Origin: JBAXTE01 sp037130365
GTDB taxonomy: Bacteria; Bacteroidota; Bacteroidia; Bacteroidales; WCHB1-69
DNA length: 64,000 bases
NCBI GenBank assembly: GCA_037130365.1
Contig: JBAXTE010000016.1
Coordinates: forward strand, 1 to 64,000
Direction of reading: 5' to 3'
Part shown: piece after piece, positions 44,900-54,447 of the stretch
Numbering within the stretch: position 1 is the stretch's first letter
Layout: every line of letters begins with the position of its first letter
The notes under the pieces: model-generated
Told to the model about the DNA's origin: nothing
The model's database searches: none
What the model saw: only the letters and a program-made list of their open reading frames with translations
Program-made: the position numbers and the translations under genes

Positions 44900-45367
44900 T
44901 TAGAATTTGAAATGTGAGAATGCTTTATTTGCATCAGCCATACGGTGCATATCTTCTTTACGTTTGTATGCTGCACCTTCTTCTTTTGCACCAGCCATGA
45001 TTTCTTGAGCAAGTTTCATCGACATTGATTTATCGTGACGCTTACGAGCAAAATTAATCATGTTTTTCATTCCGATAGAAGACTTACGCTCGGCACGTAT
45101 TTCTGAAGGAATTTGGAATGTAGCTCCACCAATTCTACGGCTACGTACTTCTACGGCAGGAGTAACATTGGTTAATGCTTTTTTCCATATTTCCAAACCA
45201 TCTTCTTTGGTTTTTTCGCTTACTACATCAATTGCATCATAAAATATGGTGTAAGCAGTGTTTTTCTTCCCTTGTAACATTAAGTTATTCACAAATTTTG
45301 TAACGAGCATGTCGTTAAATTTTGGATCTGGAAGAATGATTCGTTTTTTTGGTCTTGACTTTCTCAT
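44900..45367 (-). CDS. rpsG: 30S ribosomal protein S7
   Basis: 155 residues: MRKSRPKKRIILPDPKFNDMLVTKFVNNLMLQGKK, VEVRSRRIGGATFQIPSEIRAERKSSIGM. Starts assembly of the 30S head. Order rpsL-rpsG-fusA is the str operon. Confidence 0.98.
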   Translation of the reverse strand: MRKSRPKKRIILPDPKFNDMLVTKFVNNLMLQGKKNTAYTIFYDAIDVVSEKTKEDGLEIWKKALTNVTPAVEVRSRRIGGATFQIPSEIRAERKSSIGMKNMINFARKRHDKSMSMKLAQEIMAGAKEEGAAYKRKEDMHRMADANKAFSHFKF

Positions 45368-45400
45368 GTCTTGGAAATGCTAATTTCTATTTAATAACGA

Positions 45401-45778
45401 TTACTTTTTCTTTGGTCTCTTAGTACCATACTTTGATCTTCTTTGGTTACGACCATCAACTCCTGATGTATCTAAGGCACCACGAATAATGTGATATCTT
45501 ACTCCAGGTAAGTCTTTAACACGACCTCCGCGAATCATTACGATTGAGTGTTCTTGCAAATTGTGTCCTTCGCCAGGGATATATGCGTTAACCTCTTTAC
45601 CATTGGTTAATCTTACCCTCGCTACTTTTCTCATTGCAGAGTTTGGTTTTTTAGGGGTAGTAGTGTAAACTCTTACACATACTCCACGTCTCTGCGGACA
45701 ACCATCCAGAGCCGGTGACTTACTCTTGTAGACTAATTTTTGTCTCCCTTTTCTTACTAATTGCTGAATTGTAGGCAT
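45401..45778 (-). CDS. rpsL: 30S ribosomal protein S12
   Basis: 125 residues: MPTIQQLVRKGRQK, GVCVRVYTTTPKKPNSAMRKVARVRL, GEGHNLQEHSIVMIRGGRVKDLPGVRYH. The Lys of TPKKPNSA and of GRVKDLPG, where streptomycin-resistance changes usually occur, are both wild type. First gene of the operon, 57 bp downstream of the -7 box. Confidence 0.99.
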   Translation of the reverse strand: MPTIQQLVRKGRQKLVYKSKSPALDGCPQRRGVCVRVYTTTPKKPNSAMRKVARVRLTNGKEVNAYIPGEGHNLQEHSIVMIRGGRVKDLPGVRYHIIRGALDTSGVDGRNQRRSKYGTKRPKKK

Positions 45779-45835
45779 TTTCCTCTTTATTTGTTTTTCA
45801 GTTCAATATTAATTACCCAATTTTATTTGGGACTG

Positions 45836-45865
45836 CAAAGGTAATACTTATTTTCATAATATCAA
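45836..45865 (-). promoter_or_regulatory. Main promoter of the rpsL-rplQ operon
   Basis: On the minus strand TTG (45865-45863), a 19-nt spacer, then TACCTTTG (45843-45836) followed by C. It fits the phylum consensus fully. The leader, about 50 nt, contains a small hairpin (cccaa / ttggg, 45816-45832). Confidence 0.85.
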
Positions 45866-46137
45866 TGGGTTGCCTCAAATTTATTTCATGTTTTCATTCA
45901 TTTCATCATTCTTAAATCGTTTTTTATAAATTTTATCAACATACTATGGTTAATATTTTTCTATCTTCTTGCTTATTTTTTTAGTGATTTCAAGACTGAA
46001 AAAAACGGATATTATAAAATGATAAATTATGATTAAGGATAACTTCGTATAAATTTAGTGTAGATATTTCAAACATCATCATTTCATCTCTGGAAAGATA
46101 TTAATAATTGCAACAAAAAAAGAATAGCGTTTTTTAT

Positions 46138-46145
46138 TACCTTTG
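46138..46145 (+). promoter_or_regulatory. Probable -7 box of the pcrA promoter
   Basis: TACCTTTG followed by C, 26 bp before the ATG at 46172. The nearest TTG (46108-46110) is 27 nt upstream, longer than usual, so the -33 element is uncertain. The rest of the 393-bp gap to rpsL (45779-46171) has no gene. Confidence 0.5.
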
Positions 46146-46171
46146 CAATATAAACACTCAATTTTTTATAA

Positions 46172-48532
46172 ATGGCGCTCAATTCAAACTTTCTTAACGA
46201 CCTAAATCCAGTGCAACAAGAAGCCTCAAAATCTTTTAAGGGGCCAACATTAATTATTGCAGGAGCTGGTTCTGGGAAAACCCGTGTTCTGACCTATCGA
46301 ATAGCATATATGATTCAGCAAGGGATTGACCCTTTTAATATTTTGTCTCTGACCTTTACGAATAAAGCAGCTAAGGAAATGAAGGAGCGTATAACCAATC
46401 TCCTTGGTGGCAGCGAAGCTAGAAATGTATGGATGGGAACTTTTCACTCAATTTTTGCTCGAATTTTGAGAATTGACGGTCATTTATTAGGATACACTCA
46501 ATCATACACAATTTACGATATTGATGACGTGAAAAGCCTACTTAAAGCTATCGTGAAAGAATTAGATTTAGACATTAAAGCTTATTCTCCAAACTATCTA
46601 ATCGGTCGCATTTCGATGGCGAAAAATAATTTAATTTCTGACACCGAATACAACCAAAATACTGAAATTATTACGACTGATGCGGCTACACAAAAGCCCA
46701 GAACTGGCGAAATTTATTCGATTTACAATAAAAGATTAAGGAAATCAAATGCAATGGATTTTGATGATTTGCTTTTTAACACGAATGTGTTGCTTCGCGA
46801 TTTTCCAGAAATTCTTTTTAAATATCAGCAGAAATTTAAATACATTTTAGTAGATGAGTATCAAGACACGAATCACGCTCAATATTTAATTTTAAAAAAG
46901 TTATCTGCAGCAAACGAAAACATTTGTGTAGTTGGCGACGATGCTCAAAGTATATACGCGTTTCGAGGAGCCAATATCCAAAATATTTTAAATTTTAAAA
47001 AGAATTATTCCGATTATAAACTTTATAAACTTGAACAGAACTACCGCTCTACTAAAAACATTGTAAATGCTGCAAATAGTGTAATTAAGAAAAATCAAAA
47101 GCAAATTGAAAAAGATATTTGGACTGACAATGATGAAGGGGAAAAGATAACAATTATAAGAGCAGAAAGTGAAAATAATGAGGGATTATTGATCGCTCAA
47201 TCCATTTTTGAAAATAGAGAAAAAAATCAACTTCAAAATTCCGATTTTGCCATACTTTATAGAACCAATGCTCAATCAAGAGCTTTTGAAGAATCGTTGA
47301 GAAAGCTAAACATTCCGTACCAAATATTTGGTGGATTATCCTTTTATAAACGTAAAGAAATTAAAGATTTAATAGCGTATTTTAGATTAACCATCAACCA
47401 TTACGACGAAGAAGCGCTCAAAAGAATCATCAATTATCCTGCTCGAGGACTAGGGCAAACAACCGTAGAACGGATTGTAAATATTGCTTCAGAAAACAAT
47501 GTATCTATTTGGGATGTGGTTGAAAACCCAAAAGGATATAATCTACCAGTAAATTTGCCAACTCAAGATAAACTATCTGACTTTGCAGTGAAAATTAAAA
47601 GCTTTACTGCTCAATTAAAAACGTCAAATGCTTACGACTTAGCTTTTTTGATTGCACAATCCACTGGAGTATTATCCGATTTGCAAGAAAAAAGCAAAGA
47701 AGAACCTGAACATCTTCAAAATGCAGAAGCATTATTAAACGCAATGCAAGATTTTGTAGATAGCGAAACTGAAAACCAAATTGATGAATCGGAGGTTACA
47801 TTAAAAACCTTAGATTTGTTTCTGAGTGAAGTATCTCTGATGACGGATATTGAAGATATAGACAAAGATAAAAACAAAGATGTTGATTTCAACAAAGTCT
47901 CTTTAATGACAATTCACAGCGCTAAAGGGCTTGAATTTGGTTATGTATATATTGTAGGATTAGAAGAACAATTATTTCCATCATTTATGTCCGTTGGCTC
48001 TCGAAGCGAACTTGAGGAAGAACGCAGACTTTTTTATGTAGCTCTTACTCGTGCCGAAAACAAAGCATACTTAAGCTATGCAGACGGAAGAATGCGTTGG
48101 GGACAATATAATTTTACAGAACCAAGTAGGTTTATCGACGACATTGATCCTAAATTTATTGAAATGGCTTCAATCAAAGAAAAACAACCTTCGTCTGGTC
48201 ATAAAGAATACCAACAATCACCCAAAGGAGCTTCGTATAATTTTGATTCAATCAAAGCAAAACAATCAAACGTCTCTCCTATTTCAAAAACGATTGCTTC
48301 TAAGCCCAATTTTACTAATTTGAAAAAAGTTGAAACTGCTAAATTTCAAAATCTTGAAACATCAAATATAAATTTAATTATTCCTGGAATCGATGTAGAG
48401 CATGCAAAGTTTGGGCTTGGGCAAGTAATTTCTGTTGAAGGAGATGCAAATAATAAAAAAGCAATTATCTTTTTTGATGGTATTGGTGAAAAAACATTAC
48501 TTTTGCAGTACGCAAAATTAACGGTTCTATAG
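46172..48532 (+). CDS. pcrA: UvrD/PcrA-family DNA helicase
   Basis: 786 residues. All superfamily 1 motifs are present: LNPVQQEA (Q-motif), GAGSGKT (31-37), TFTNKAAKEMKER, VDEYQDTNHAQ, GDDAQSIYAFRGA, QNYRST, TIHSAKGLEFGYVYIVGLEEQLFP and RRLFYVALTRA. The last 55 residues (HAKFGLGQVISVEGD) form the Tudor-like tail of PcrA that binds RNA polymerase. It unwinds DNA in excision repair and replication restart. It is divergent from rpsL. Confidence 0.95.
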   Translation: MALNSNFLNDLNPVQQEASKSFKGPTLIIAGAGSGKTRVLTYRIAYMIQQGIDPFNILSLTFTNKAAKEMKERITNLLGGSEARNVWMGTFHSIFARILRIDGHLLGYTQSYTIYDIDDVKSLLKAIVKELDLDIKAYSPNYLIGRISMAKNNLISDTEYNQNTEIITTDAATQKPRTGEIYSIYNKRLRKSNAMDFDDLLFNTNVLLRDFPEILFKYQQKFKYILVDEYQDTNHAQYLILKKLSAANENICVVGDDAQSIYAFRGANIQNILNFKKNYSDYKLYKLEQNYRSTKNIVNAANSVIKKNQKQIEKDIWTDNDEGEKITIIRAESENNEGLLIAQSIFENREKNQLQNSDFAILYRTNAQSRAFEESLRKLNIPYQIFGGLSFYKRKEIKDLIAYFRLTINHYDEEALKRIINYPARGLGQTTVERIVNIASENNVSIWDVVENPKGYNLPVNLPTQDKLSDFAVKIKSFTAQLKTSNAYDLAFLIAQSTGVLSDLQEKSKEEPEHLQNAEALLNAMQDFVDSETENQIDESEVTLKTLDLFLSEVSLMTDIEDIDKDKNKDVDFNKVSLMTIHSAKGLEFGYVYIVGLEEQLFPSFMSVGSRSELEEERRLFYVALTRAENKAYLSYADGRMRWGQYNFTEPSRFIDDIDPKFIEMASIKEKQPSSGHKEYQQSPKGASYNFDSIKAKQSNVSPISKTIASKPNFTNLKKVETAKFQNLETSNINLIIPGIDVEHAKFGLGQVISVEGDANNKKAIIFFDGIGEKTLLLQYAKLTVL

Positions 48533-48649
48533 TTTTTATCAGACAAATTGCGATTAGATGGGGTAACCACAATCTCACAAGTAAAGAAGAGTACCGTTTA
48601 ATATTATATAGATAACGAAAATAAACCCAAAAGAACAAACGAAACATTG

Positions 48650-49333
48650 ATGGAATATAATACTGTTCGAGACTTTTTAGCCATAAGGGAATATGGTAGA
48701 AATGTAAAAAAAATGGTTACTTACTTACTTACTGTTGAAGATCGCGAGAAGCGTACACAATTAGCAAATTCAACTATTAAAGTAATGTCACAACTGAATA
48801 CAGCGAGCAAAGACACGCAGGATTATTGGCATAAGTTATGGGATCATTTGTATATACTTTCAGATTTTAAATTAGAGGTTGATTCTCCATATCCAATGCC
48901 TGAAAGCACCATTTTAACGAAAAAGCCAGATCCAATTTCATATCCAAAAAATAAAATCAGATTTCGTCATTACGGCAAAACAATTGAACGGATGATTGCT
49001 AAAGCCTGTTTGATGGATGATGGTGAAGAAAAACAAGCCTTTGTCTCTGTAATTGGAAATCACTTAAAAAAATTATACATCACGTGGAATCGCGATTCAG
49101 TTAATGATGAATTAATTTTTGACCAACTGGCGTTGTTGTCAGGTGGTAGATTAAGACTTGATGAAAACTCCCAATTAACTAGAACTCACGATATTATTGT
49201 TCAAAACAACCAAGCACCTGCAGATACTTCAAATATTGCAAACAGATCAAGAATGAACAACAATAACAATCGTAAAAAAAGTAATGGTCAGTCAAAGTTA
49301 AAACCTTACAAGAAAAAATATCAACAAAAATAA
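48650..49333 (+). CDS. DUF4290 protein
   Basis: 227 residues from the ATG at 48650, preferred over the in-frame TTG just before it. MEYNTVRDFLAIREYGRNVKKMV and KNKIRFRHYGKTIERMI match a Bacteroidota-only family (DUF4290) of unknown function. The core is helical. The C-terminal 40 residues are Asn/Lys-rich and disordered (MNNNNNRKKSNGQSKLKPYKKKYQQK), so it may bind nucleic acid. It is 13 bp before the NatA-like gene and may be transcribed with it. Confidence 0.82.
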   Translation: MEYNTVRDFLAIREYGRNVKKMVTYLLTVEDREKRTQLANSTIKVMSQLNTASKDTQDYWHKLWDHLYILSDFKLEVDSPYPMPESTILTKKPDPISYPKNKIRFRHYGKTIERMIAKACLMDDGEEKQAFVSVIGNHLKKLYITWNRDSVNDELIFDQLALLSGGRLRLDENSQLTRTHDIIVQNNQAPADTSNIANRSRMNNNNNRKKSNGQSKLKPYKKKYQQK

Positions 49334-49346
49334 TTCTTGATTAATA

Positions 49347-50288
49347 ATGTCAACAAATATTCTTGAAGCAAAAAATATTGTCAAAAAATATGCAGAGCAC
49401 GTTGCATTAGATGATGTAAGTTTATCTATTAAAAGAAATACTATTTTTGGGATGCTCGGTCCGAATGGAGCTGGAAAAACTTCTTTTATTCGAATAATAA
49501 ATCAAATTACAGCTCCCGATAGTGGCATTATAACTTTTGATGGTGCTCCCTTAAACAAAAAACACATTACCCAAATTGGTTATTTACCTGAAGAACGTGG
49601 GTTATATAAAAAGATGAAAGTTGGTGAACAAGCCATTTATCTTTCCCAACTCAAAGGGCTCACCAGACATGAAGCGATTAAACGACTGAAAATATGGTTT
49701 CAAAAATTTGAAGTTGAAGGCTGGTGGAACAAACGAGTTGAAGAGTTATCTAAGGGGATGCAGCAAAAAATTCAATTTATTGTTACTGTTATTCATGAAC
49801 CTCAGTTTTTGATTTTTGACGAACCTTTTAGTGGATTTGATCCAATCAATGTTGATTTATTAAAAGATGAAATTCTACTTTTAAAGGAAAATGGAGCTAC
49901 AATTATTTTCTCCACACACAATATGTCTTCGGTTGAAGAAATTTGTGACGAAATTGCCCTTCTAAATAAATCAAAAATCATCCTTGAAGGAGAAGTTAAT
50001 GAAGTTAAAAACAGATTTAAATCTAATATCTATAACCTAGAAATCGAGACGCCTGCTTTTGACATAAAAACAATAATTCCGGAAGACTTTTCTTTTGTCA
50101 CTTCAGAGGAAGATCATAATATTTCAAGACTTCATATACGAATTCCTAAGGAAAGATCATCAAATGAATTGCTAAAAATCTTTTTGGATCACACTACAAT
50201 TCACAAATTCAATGAAATTTTGCCCACAATGAACGAAGTTTTCATTTCGAGTATAAAAAGCAAAAATAACGCTAATTTAGAGATGTAA
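49347..50288 (+). CDS. ABC transporter ATPase (NatA-like)
   Basis: 313 residues. Walker A is GPNGAGKTS, signature LSKGMQQKIQ, Walker B LIFDEPFSGFDP, and the switch His is in STHNMSS. The C-terminal region after about 235 (DUF4162-like) is typical of ABC-2 exporters. The gene ends 1 bp before its permease, so the pair makes a NatAB-type exporter; the substrate is not known. Confidence 0.92.
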   Translation: MSTNILEAKNIVKKYAEHVALDDVSLSIKRNTIFGMLGPNGAGKTSFIRIINQITAPDSGIITFDGAPLNKKHITQIGYLPEERGLYKKMKVGEQAIYLSQLKGLTRHEAIKRLKIWFQKFEVEGWWNKRVEELSKGMQQKIQFIVTVIHEPQFLIFDEPFSGFDPINVDLLKDEILLLKENGATIIFSTHNMSSVEEICDEIALLNKSKIILEGEVNEVKNRFKSNIYNLEIETPAFDIKTIIPEDFSFVTSEEDHNISRLHIRIPKERSSNELLKIFLDHTTIHKFNEILPTMNEVFISSIKSKNNANLEM

Positions 50289-50289
50289 A

Positions 50290-51660
50290 ATGATGAATAA
50301 TATCACACTAATTATTAAGCGAGAATATATCACCAGAGTAAGAAAACGTTCTTTTATCATCATGACGATTATTGGGCCCTTGCTAATGGCTGCATTAATG
50401 ATTGTCCCTACGATTATTTCAAAAATGTCGGATGAACAAAAAAAAGTTGCAGTTATCGATGACTCTGGTTTTTACAAAGGTCTTTTAGAATCAACTGCGG
50501 ATGTTAAGTTTGTAGATAAAAATACTACTGTTGAAGAGGCAAAAGCGAATTTAAAAAAAGACAACTTTGATGCATTATTGTACATTCCAAAAAATGGAGT
50601 TCCAAATAGAGCATACTTGTACTCAATTAAGCAACTTGGTTTAGGAGTTAAATCTCATATTCAAAACAGTATGAAATATCATCTTGAGCGATATTTTATT
50701 AAGGATATGTATAATATTGATTTAGATTCGATAAAAGCTATAGAGTCTAACAATCGGATAATGATTGATCAATGTACAATTAATGAATCGGGTGTTGAAG
50801 AAAAGAGCTCAACTGAAATAAATACGTTCTTAGGATTAATAGCTGGGATTGTAGTCTATTTCTTTGTTTTTATGTTTGGTTCTCAGGTAATGAGGGGCGT
50901 AATAGAAGAAAAGAGCAATCGAATTATTGAGGTTATTGTCTCTTCGGTAAAACCTGTTCATTTAATGTTTGGAAAAATTATTGGAATTGCAATGGTTGGT
51001 CTGACCCAATTTTTGCTTTGGATTATCCTAACTTTTTTTATAGTTATGGGATTTCAAAGTTTTCAACCTGAACTTTTCCCGAACAAGAATTCACAAAACA
51101 ACTCCTCTATTCAACTCAGCAAACAAAATGTAAATACACCATTAAGAGGCGCAGACCTCCAAAACGCGAACCAACAACTCAAAACAGCCAATAATCAACA
51201 AGTTATGGGTGAAATTACAGATGCATTAAAAACTGTAAATTTTGGAGTGATGATTTCGATGTTCTTATTTTACTTTATCGGAGGATATTTATTATATGGT
51301 TCATTGTTTGCCGCAATTGGGGCCGCTGTGGATAGCGAAGCTGATACTCAACAATTTATGCTTCCAATTACAATACCACTAGTATTTGCATTGGTAATGT
51401 CACAATTTGTTACAAATAACCCAAGTGGTCCTGTAGCATATTGGTTATCGATTATCCCATTTACCTCTCCAATTATTATGATGATACGAATTCCGTTCGG
51501 AGTTCCATATCACGAATTAATACTTTCTATGACATTATTAATTTTTGGATTTGTGTTCACCACATGGTTGGCTGCAAAAATATATCGGACAGGCATTTTA
51601 ATGTATGGCAAAAAAATCAGCTACAAGGAACTTTGGAAATGGATTAAATATAATAATTAA
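50290..51660 (+). CDS. ABC-2 transporter permease (NatB-like)
   Basis: 456 residues. The N-terminal helix (about 20-42, FIIMTIIGPLLMAALMIVPT) is followed by a periplasmic domain of about 140 residues, then five membrane helices from about 180. GVIEEKSNRIIEVIVSSVKPVHLMFGKIIG is the family's signature helix-turn. A Gln/Asn-rich loop (about 260-305) interrupts the helices. It partners the ATPase just upstream. Confidence 0.9.
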   Translation: MMNNITLIIKREYITRVRKRSFIIMTIIGPLLMAALMIVPTIISKMSDEQKKVAVIDDSGFYKGLLESTADVKFVDKNTTVEEAKANLKKDNFDALLYIPKNGVPNRAYLYSIKQLGLGVKSHIQNSMKYHLERYFIKDMYNIDLDSIKAIESNNRIMIDQCTINESGVEEKSSTEINTFLGLIAGIVVYFFVFMFGSQVMRGVIEEKSNRIIEVIVSSVKPVHLMFGKIIGIAMVGLTQFLLWIILTFFIVMGFQSFQPELFPNKNSQNNSSIQLSKQNVNTPLRGADLQNANQQLKTANNQQVMGEITDALKTVNFGVMISMFLFYFIGGYLLYGSLFAAIGAAVDSEADTQQFMLPITIPLVFALVMSQFVTNNPSGPVAYWLSIIPFTSPIIMMIRIPFGVPYHELILSMTLLIFGFVFTTWLAAKIYRTGILMYGKKISYKELWKWIKYNN

Positions 51661-51671
51661 TCAGAATTAAC

Positions 51672-52397
51672 ATGAAACTATCAATTGTAATCCCCGCATA
51701 CAACGAAGAGCGAACCATTCATTTAATTTTGGATAAAGTTTTAGCTGTTTCACTCATTTGCGATATTGAAAAAGAAATTATTTTAGTTAATGATTGTTCT
51801 AAAGACGCTACTAAAGAAACTATAGAATCATACATCTCGGCTCATCCAACAAGTAACTTTATATTATATAATCAACCTATTAATAAAGGTAAAGGCGCTG
51901 CAATTCATCAAGGAATTGAAATTGCAACAGGCGACTTTGTTATTGTACAAGATGCAGATTTAGAATATGATCCATCTGAATATAATAAGCTTCTTAAACC
52001 AATCATTGATGGATTTGCTGATGTTGTTTATGGTTCAAGATTTATTGGTGGAAACCCTCATCGCATCCTCTTTTTCTGGCATAGTATCGGAAACAAAATG
52101 CTCACTTTTGCCTCTAACATGATGACAAATCTTAATCTTACAGATATGGAAACATGTTATAAGTTGTTCCGTGCGGATATTATTAAATCGCTGTATTTAA
52201 AAGAGTGTCGGTTTGGATTTGAACCAGAAATAACTGCCAAAATTTCAAGGATTAAAAATATTCGTATTTATGAAGTGGGAATTTCATACTACGGTAGAAC
52301 TTACCTTGAAGGGAAAAAAATAAGTATGAAAGATGGTTTTAGAGCTATTTGGTGTATTCTAAAATATAATATCTGGAATAAAAAAAACCTGAAATAA
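51672..52397 (+). CDS. Family 2 glycosyltransferase (dolichyl/polyprenyl-phosphate sugar synthase type)
   Basis: 241 residues. MKLSIVIPAYNEERTI, VNDCSKDAT, NKGKGAAIHQGIEIATGDFVIVQDADLEYDP (the DxD metal site) and VVYGSRFIGG are typical of DPM1/ArnC-like GT-A enzymes. METCYKLFRADI and the C-terminal KISMKDGFRAI complete the family. No membrane helices. Likely transfers a sugar from a nucleotide to a lipid phosphate. It follows the permease by 11 bp, but a functional tie is unclear. Confidence 0.9.
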   Translation: MKLSIVIPAYNEERTIHLILDKVLAVSLICDIEKEIILVNDCSKDATKETIESYISAHPTSNFILYNQPINKGKGAAIHQGIEIATGDFVIVQDADLEYDPSEYNKLLKPIIDGFADVVYGSRFIGGNPHRILFFWHSIGNKMLTFASNMMTNLNLTDMETCYKLFRADIIKSLYLKECRFGFEPEITAKISRIKNIRIYEVGISYYGRTYLEGKKISMKDGFRAIWCILKYNIWNKKNLK

Positions 52398-52629
52398 GAG
52401 GTCAATGCCAAAATCAGGGGGAGAGCCTCAAATTACAAAACATCTTACATGCTTTATTTTGACTTAAATTTAATATGAATGTAATGTAATTAGTCAAAAT
52501 AGTTTGATATCTTTAGATGAAATATATATATTTTGTCGCCTTACTTTTTGTCTTGACACACCTGAGCGAAGCGAAAGCATGAGTACCTTGTAACCTTAAA
52601 ATTATAATACGAATAAAAAGTAACCAAAA

Positions 52630-52647
52630 TCCCGATAATTATCGGGA
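52630..52647. repeat. Dispersed palindrome, copy 2 (perfect, 18 bp)
   Basis: tcccgataattatcggga reads the same on both strands. It matches the palindromes at 536-549 and 54224-54241. Confidence 0.9.
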
Positions 52648-53128
52648 CAAGACTGCACCAAAAAAGCTAAAAATCAGCCATTTATACTGAACGATGCAAG
52701 TCATGGACATTATTCAAGCAATGAGATTCACCCGACGGTTTAATCTGCTTGTAATTTATTTTCATTGCACCACCCGCCTCGTCTTAATCGCATAAATGGT
52801 TGATTTTCTTTACGTTTTTTTGATGAGGTCGATTCTAAGGCTACCGCGGTGATTTTTTAACATCTAAGAGTTTCCTTATCAGAATTGAGGAATGATAATC
52901 TTTGCAAGCCTCTTCTTGTGAGGGCTGAACCGCCTTGAACAAAAGAGCATAAAGAAAAATAAACTGTTCTGCGTAAAGAAATCGATGTTGTTTGACGACG
53001 TTAGGCAAAATGCTTGTTAGAAGTATTTTTTACTTTCAACATATCATTTTGACTAAAAGGAGGAGTTCGTCGATTTTAGAAGAACTGTTTATTTTTTAGC
53101 ACTTTTGTGATAGCGGCGGCATTTTTTG

Positions 53129-53160
53129 CTTACTTTTTTTTGCTGGAGAAAAAAAGTAAG
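53129..53160. repeat. Long T/A-rich hairpin
   Basis: cttactttttt and aaaaaagtaag pair around gctgg. It lies in the non-coding region and could act as a terminator on either strand. Confidence 0.55.
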
Positions 53161-53326
53161 TGCCCGTCCGGCATTAGGACATCTAAAAGGAAAATTTTAT
53201 TCTTCATTTTTCATAAGTTTGAGAATATTATTGCTCTCTAATGATAAGAAACAGATTTATTTTTATATGCTTTCCACTTGGCTTTTGCGTTCATTCGTAA
53301 AAAGTTTAAAATTTTAAATATTCTTA

Positions 53327-54016
53327 CTATTGCAGGATTTGCTCAAAAAAATGCCATAAATTTTCATTCGGAACTTTAGCGGTAGCATGAATATTTAAAT
53401 GGGTAACTGGGTGTTCAAAATTCAAACTTCTTGCGTGTAAACATATTGATCCATCTGGATTTGATCGAGGCGCTCCATATTTTAAATCTCCTTTAATTAT
53501 GCACCCAATATTTGATAACTGCACTCTAATTTGGTGATGTCGTCCGGTGAATAATTCAACTTCTAACAAATGATATTTATCTGACGAGGCTATTAATCGA
53601 TAGCCTAATTCAGCCCTTGTGGCTCCAGATTGAGTTTCTTGGACAATATATGATTTATTTAATTTTTCATTTTTCATTAAATAATTCACCAAGCGATCTT
53701 CATTTTTTGGAGGAGATTGTAAAACAATTGCCCAATATGTCTTTTCTATTTTTCGTTCTTTCACAATCTCATTCATGCGAGTGAGCGCCTTGGATGTCTT
53801 TGCAAATAAAACAACACCCGTAACTGGACGATCTAATCGATGAACAACTCCTACAAACGCTTTACCTGGTTTATTATATTTTTCGCTTAAAAAATCTGAA
53901 ACATCCTCAGACATAGGCTTATCCCCCGTTTTATCTCCTTGCACAATATCTCCAGTTTTTTTATTTACAATGATAATATGATTGTCTTCGTAAATTACAT
54001 CAAGCGAGTTTTTCAT
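53327..54016 (-). CDS. RluA-family pseudouridine synthase
   Basis: 229 residues from the ATG at 54016; an in-frame TTG sits three bases upstream. LDVIYEDNHIIIVNKKTGDIVQ is the usual first strand; VVHRLDRPVTGVVLFAKT holds the catalytic Asp (HRLDR); ELFTGRHHQIRVQLSNIGCIIKGDLKYG is the third conserved block. There is no S4 domain, so it is the short RluA type rather than RluD. It isomerises uridine in rRNA or tRNA; the site cannot be told. Confidence 0.92.
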   Translation of the reverse strand: MKNSLDVIYEDNHIIIVNKKTGDIVQGDKTGDKPMSEDVSDFLSEKYNKPGKAFVGVVHRLDRPVTGVVLFAKTSKALTRMNEIVKERKIEKTYWAIVLQSPPKNEDRLVNYLMKNEKLNKSYIVQETQSGATRAELGYRLIASSDKYHLLEVELFTGRHHQIRVQLSNIGCIIKGDLKYGAPRSNPDGSICLHARSLNFEHPVTHLNIHATAKVPNENLWHFFEQILQ

Positions 54017-54447
54017 CAATTTTTTTTTGCAAAGATATTATAAAATTGCCAAAGCAAAAGAATAATTCAAAGGAACATATTCGACCTATTAATTCATTTT
54101 TGATAACCAATCGAACGGCAAAAGGCATATGGTTCACGGTACTTTAACGGTAAATGGTAAATGGTTCAGGGTACACGATTGCTCCGTTGCATCCCATCGT
54201 TCGTTTCACGTTTTTCTTTTCACTCCCGATAGTTATCGGGATCACGGAATATCTTTTCACGTTTTCAACACTCAGTCCACAAAGAAATATAAAAGCTATG
54301 TTATTCTTAAAAGAGAAATTTATTAAGATAACACATTGATTTTGTGAATGAAACAATATTTTAATCAACAAATTTTCAATTGATTTCACTTTTGATTTTC
54401 TACTTTACAAAGACTTTTAATTATTGGCAATGTTGATTTTTATCATC
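54017..54447. other. Intergenic region with repeats, no gene
   Basis: About 430 bp. It has ggtaaatggt repeats (about 54149-54164) and a palindrome at 54224-54241. Open frames on both strands here have no family signal and overlap one another; none is supported. Confidence 0.5.
54224..54241. repeat. Dispersed palindrome, copy 3
   Basis: tcccgatagttatcggga, the same 18-bp palindrome as 52630-52647 with one substitution in the centre. Confidence 0.85.

Larger units (their letters stand above)
52398..53326. other. 0.9-kb structured non-coding region
   Basis: No gene is supported. The region includes an 18-bp palindrome at 52630-52647, a run tgagcgaagcgaaagcatga at about 52562, GC-rich patches (ctaccgcggtga, gatagcggcggc) and a hairpin cttactttttt / aaaaaagtaag (53129-53160). 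From memory, stretches like its last part are scattered in Bacteroidota genomes and yield false short proteins. It could be a degenerate mobile element or a structured RNA. Confidence 0.5.

Noticed and set aside
53126..53317. 63-residue open frame (FFCWRKKVSARPALGHL)
   Set aside because: A type of false protein I recall from a scattered non-coding repeat; no start context.
54129..54389. Overlapping open frames on both strands
   Set aside because: Three mutually overlapping frames in repeat-containing intergenic DNA, none with a family signal.
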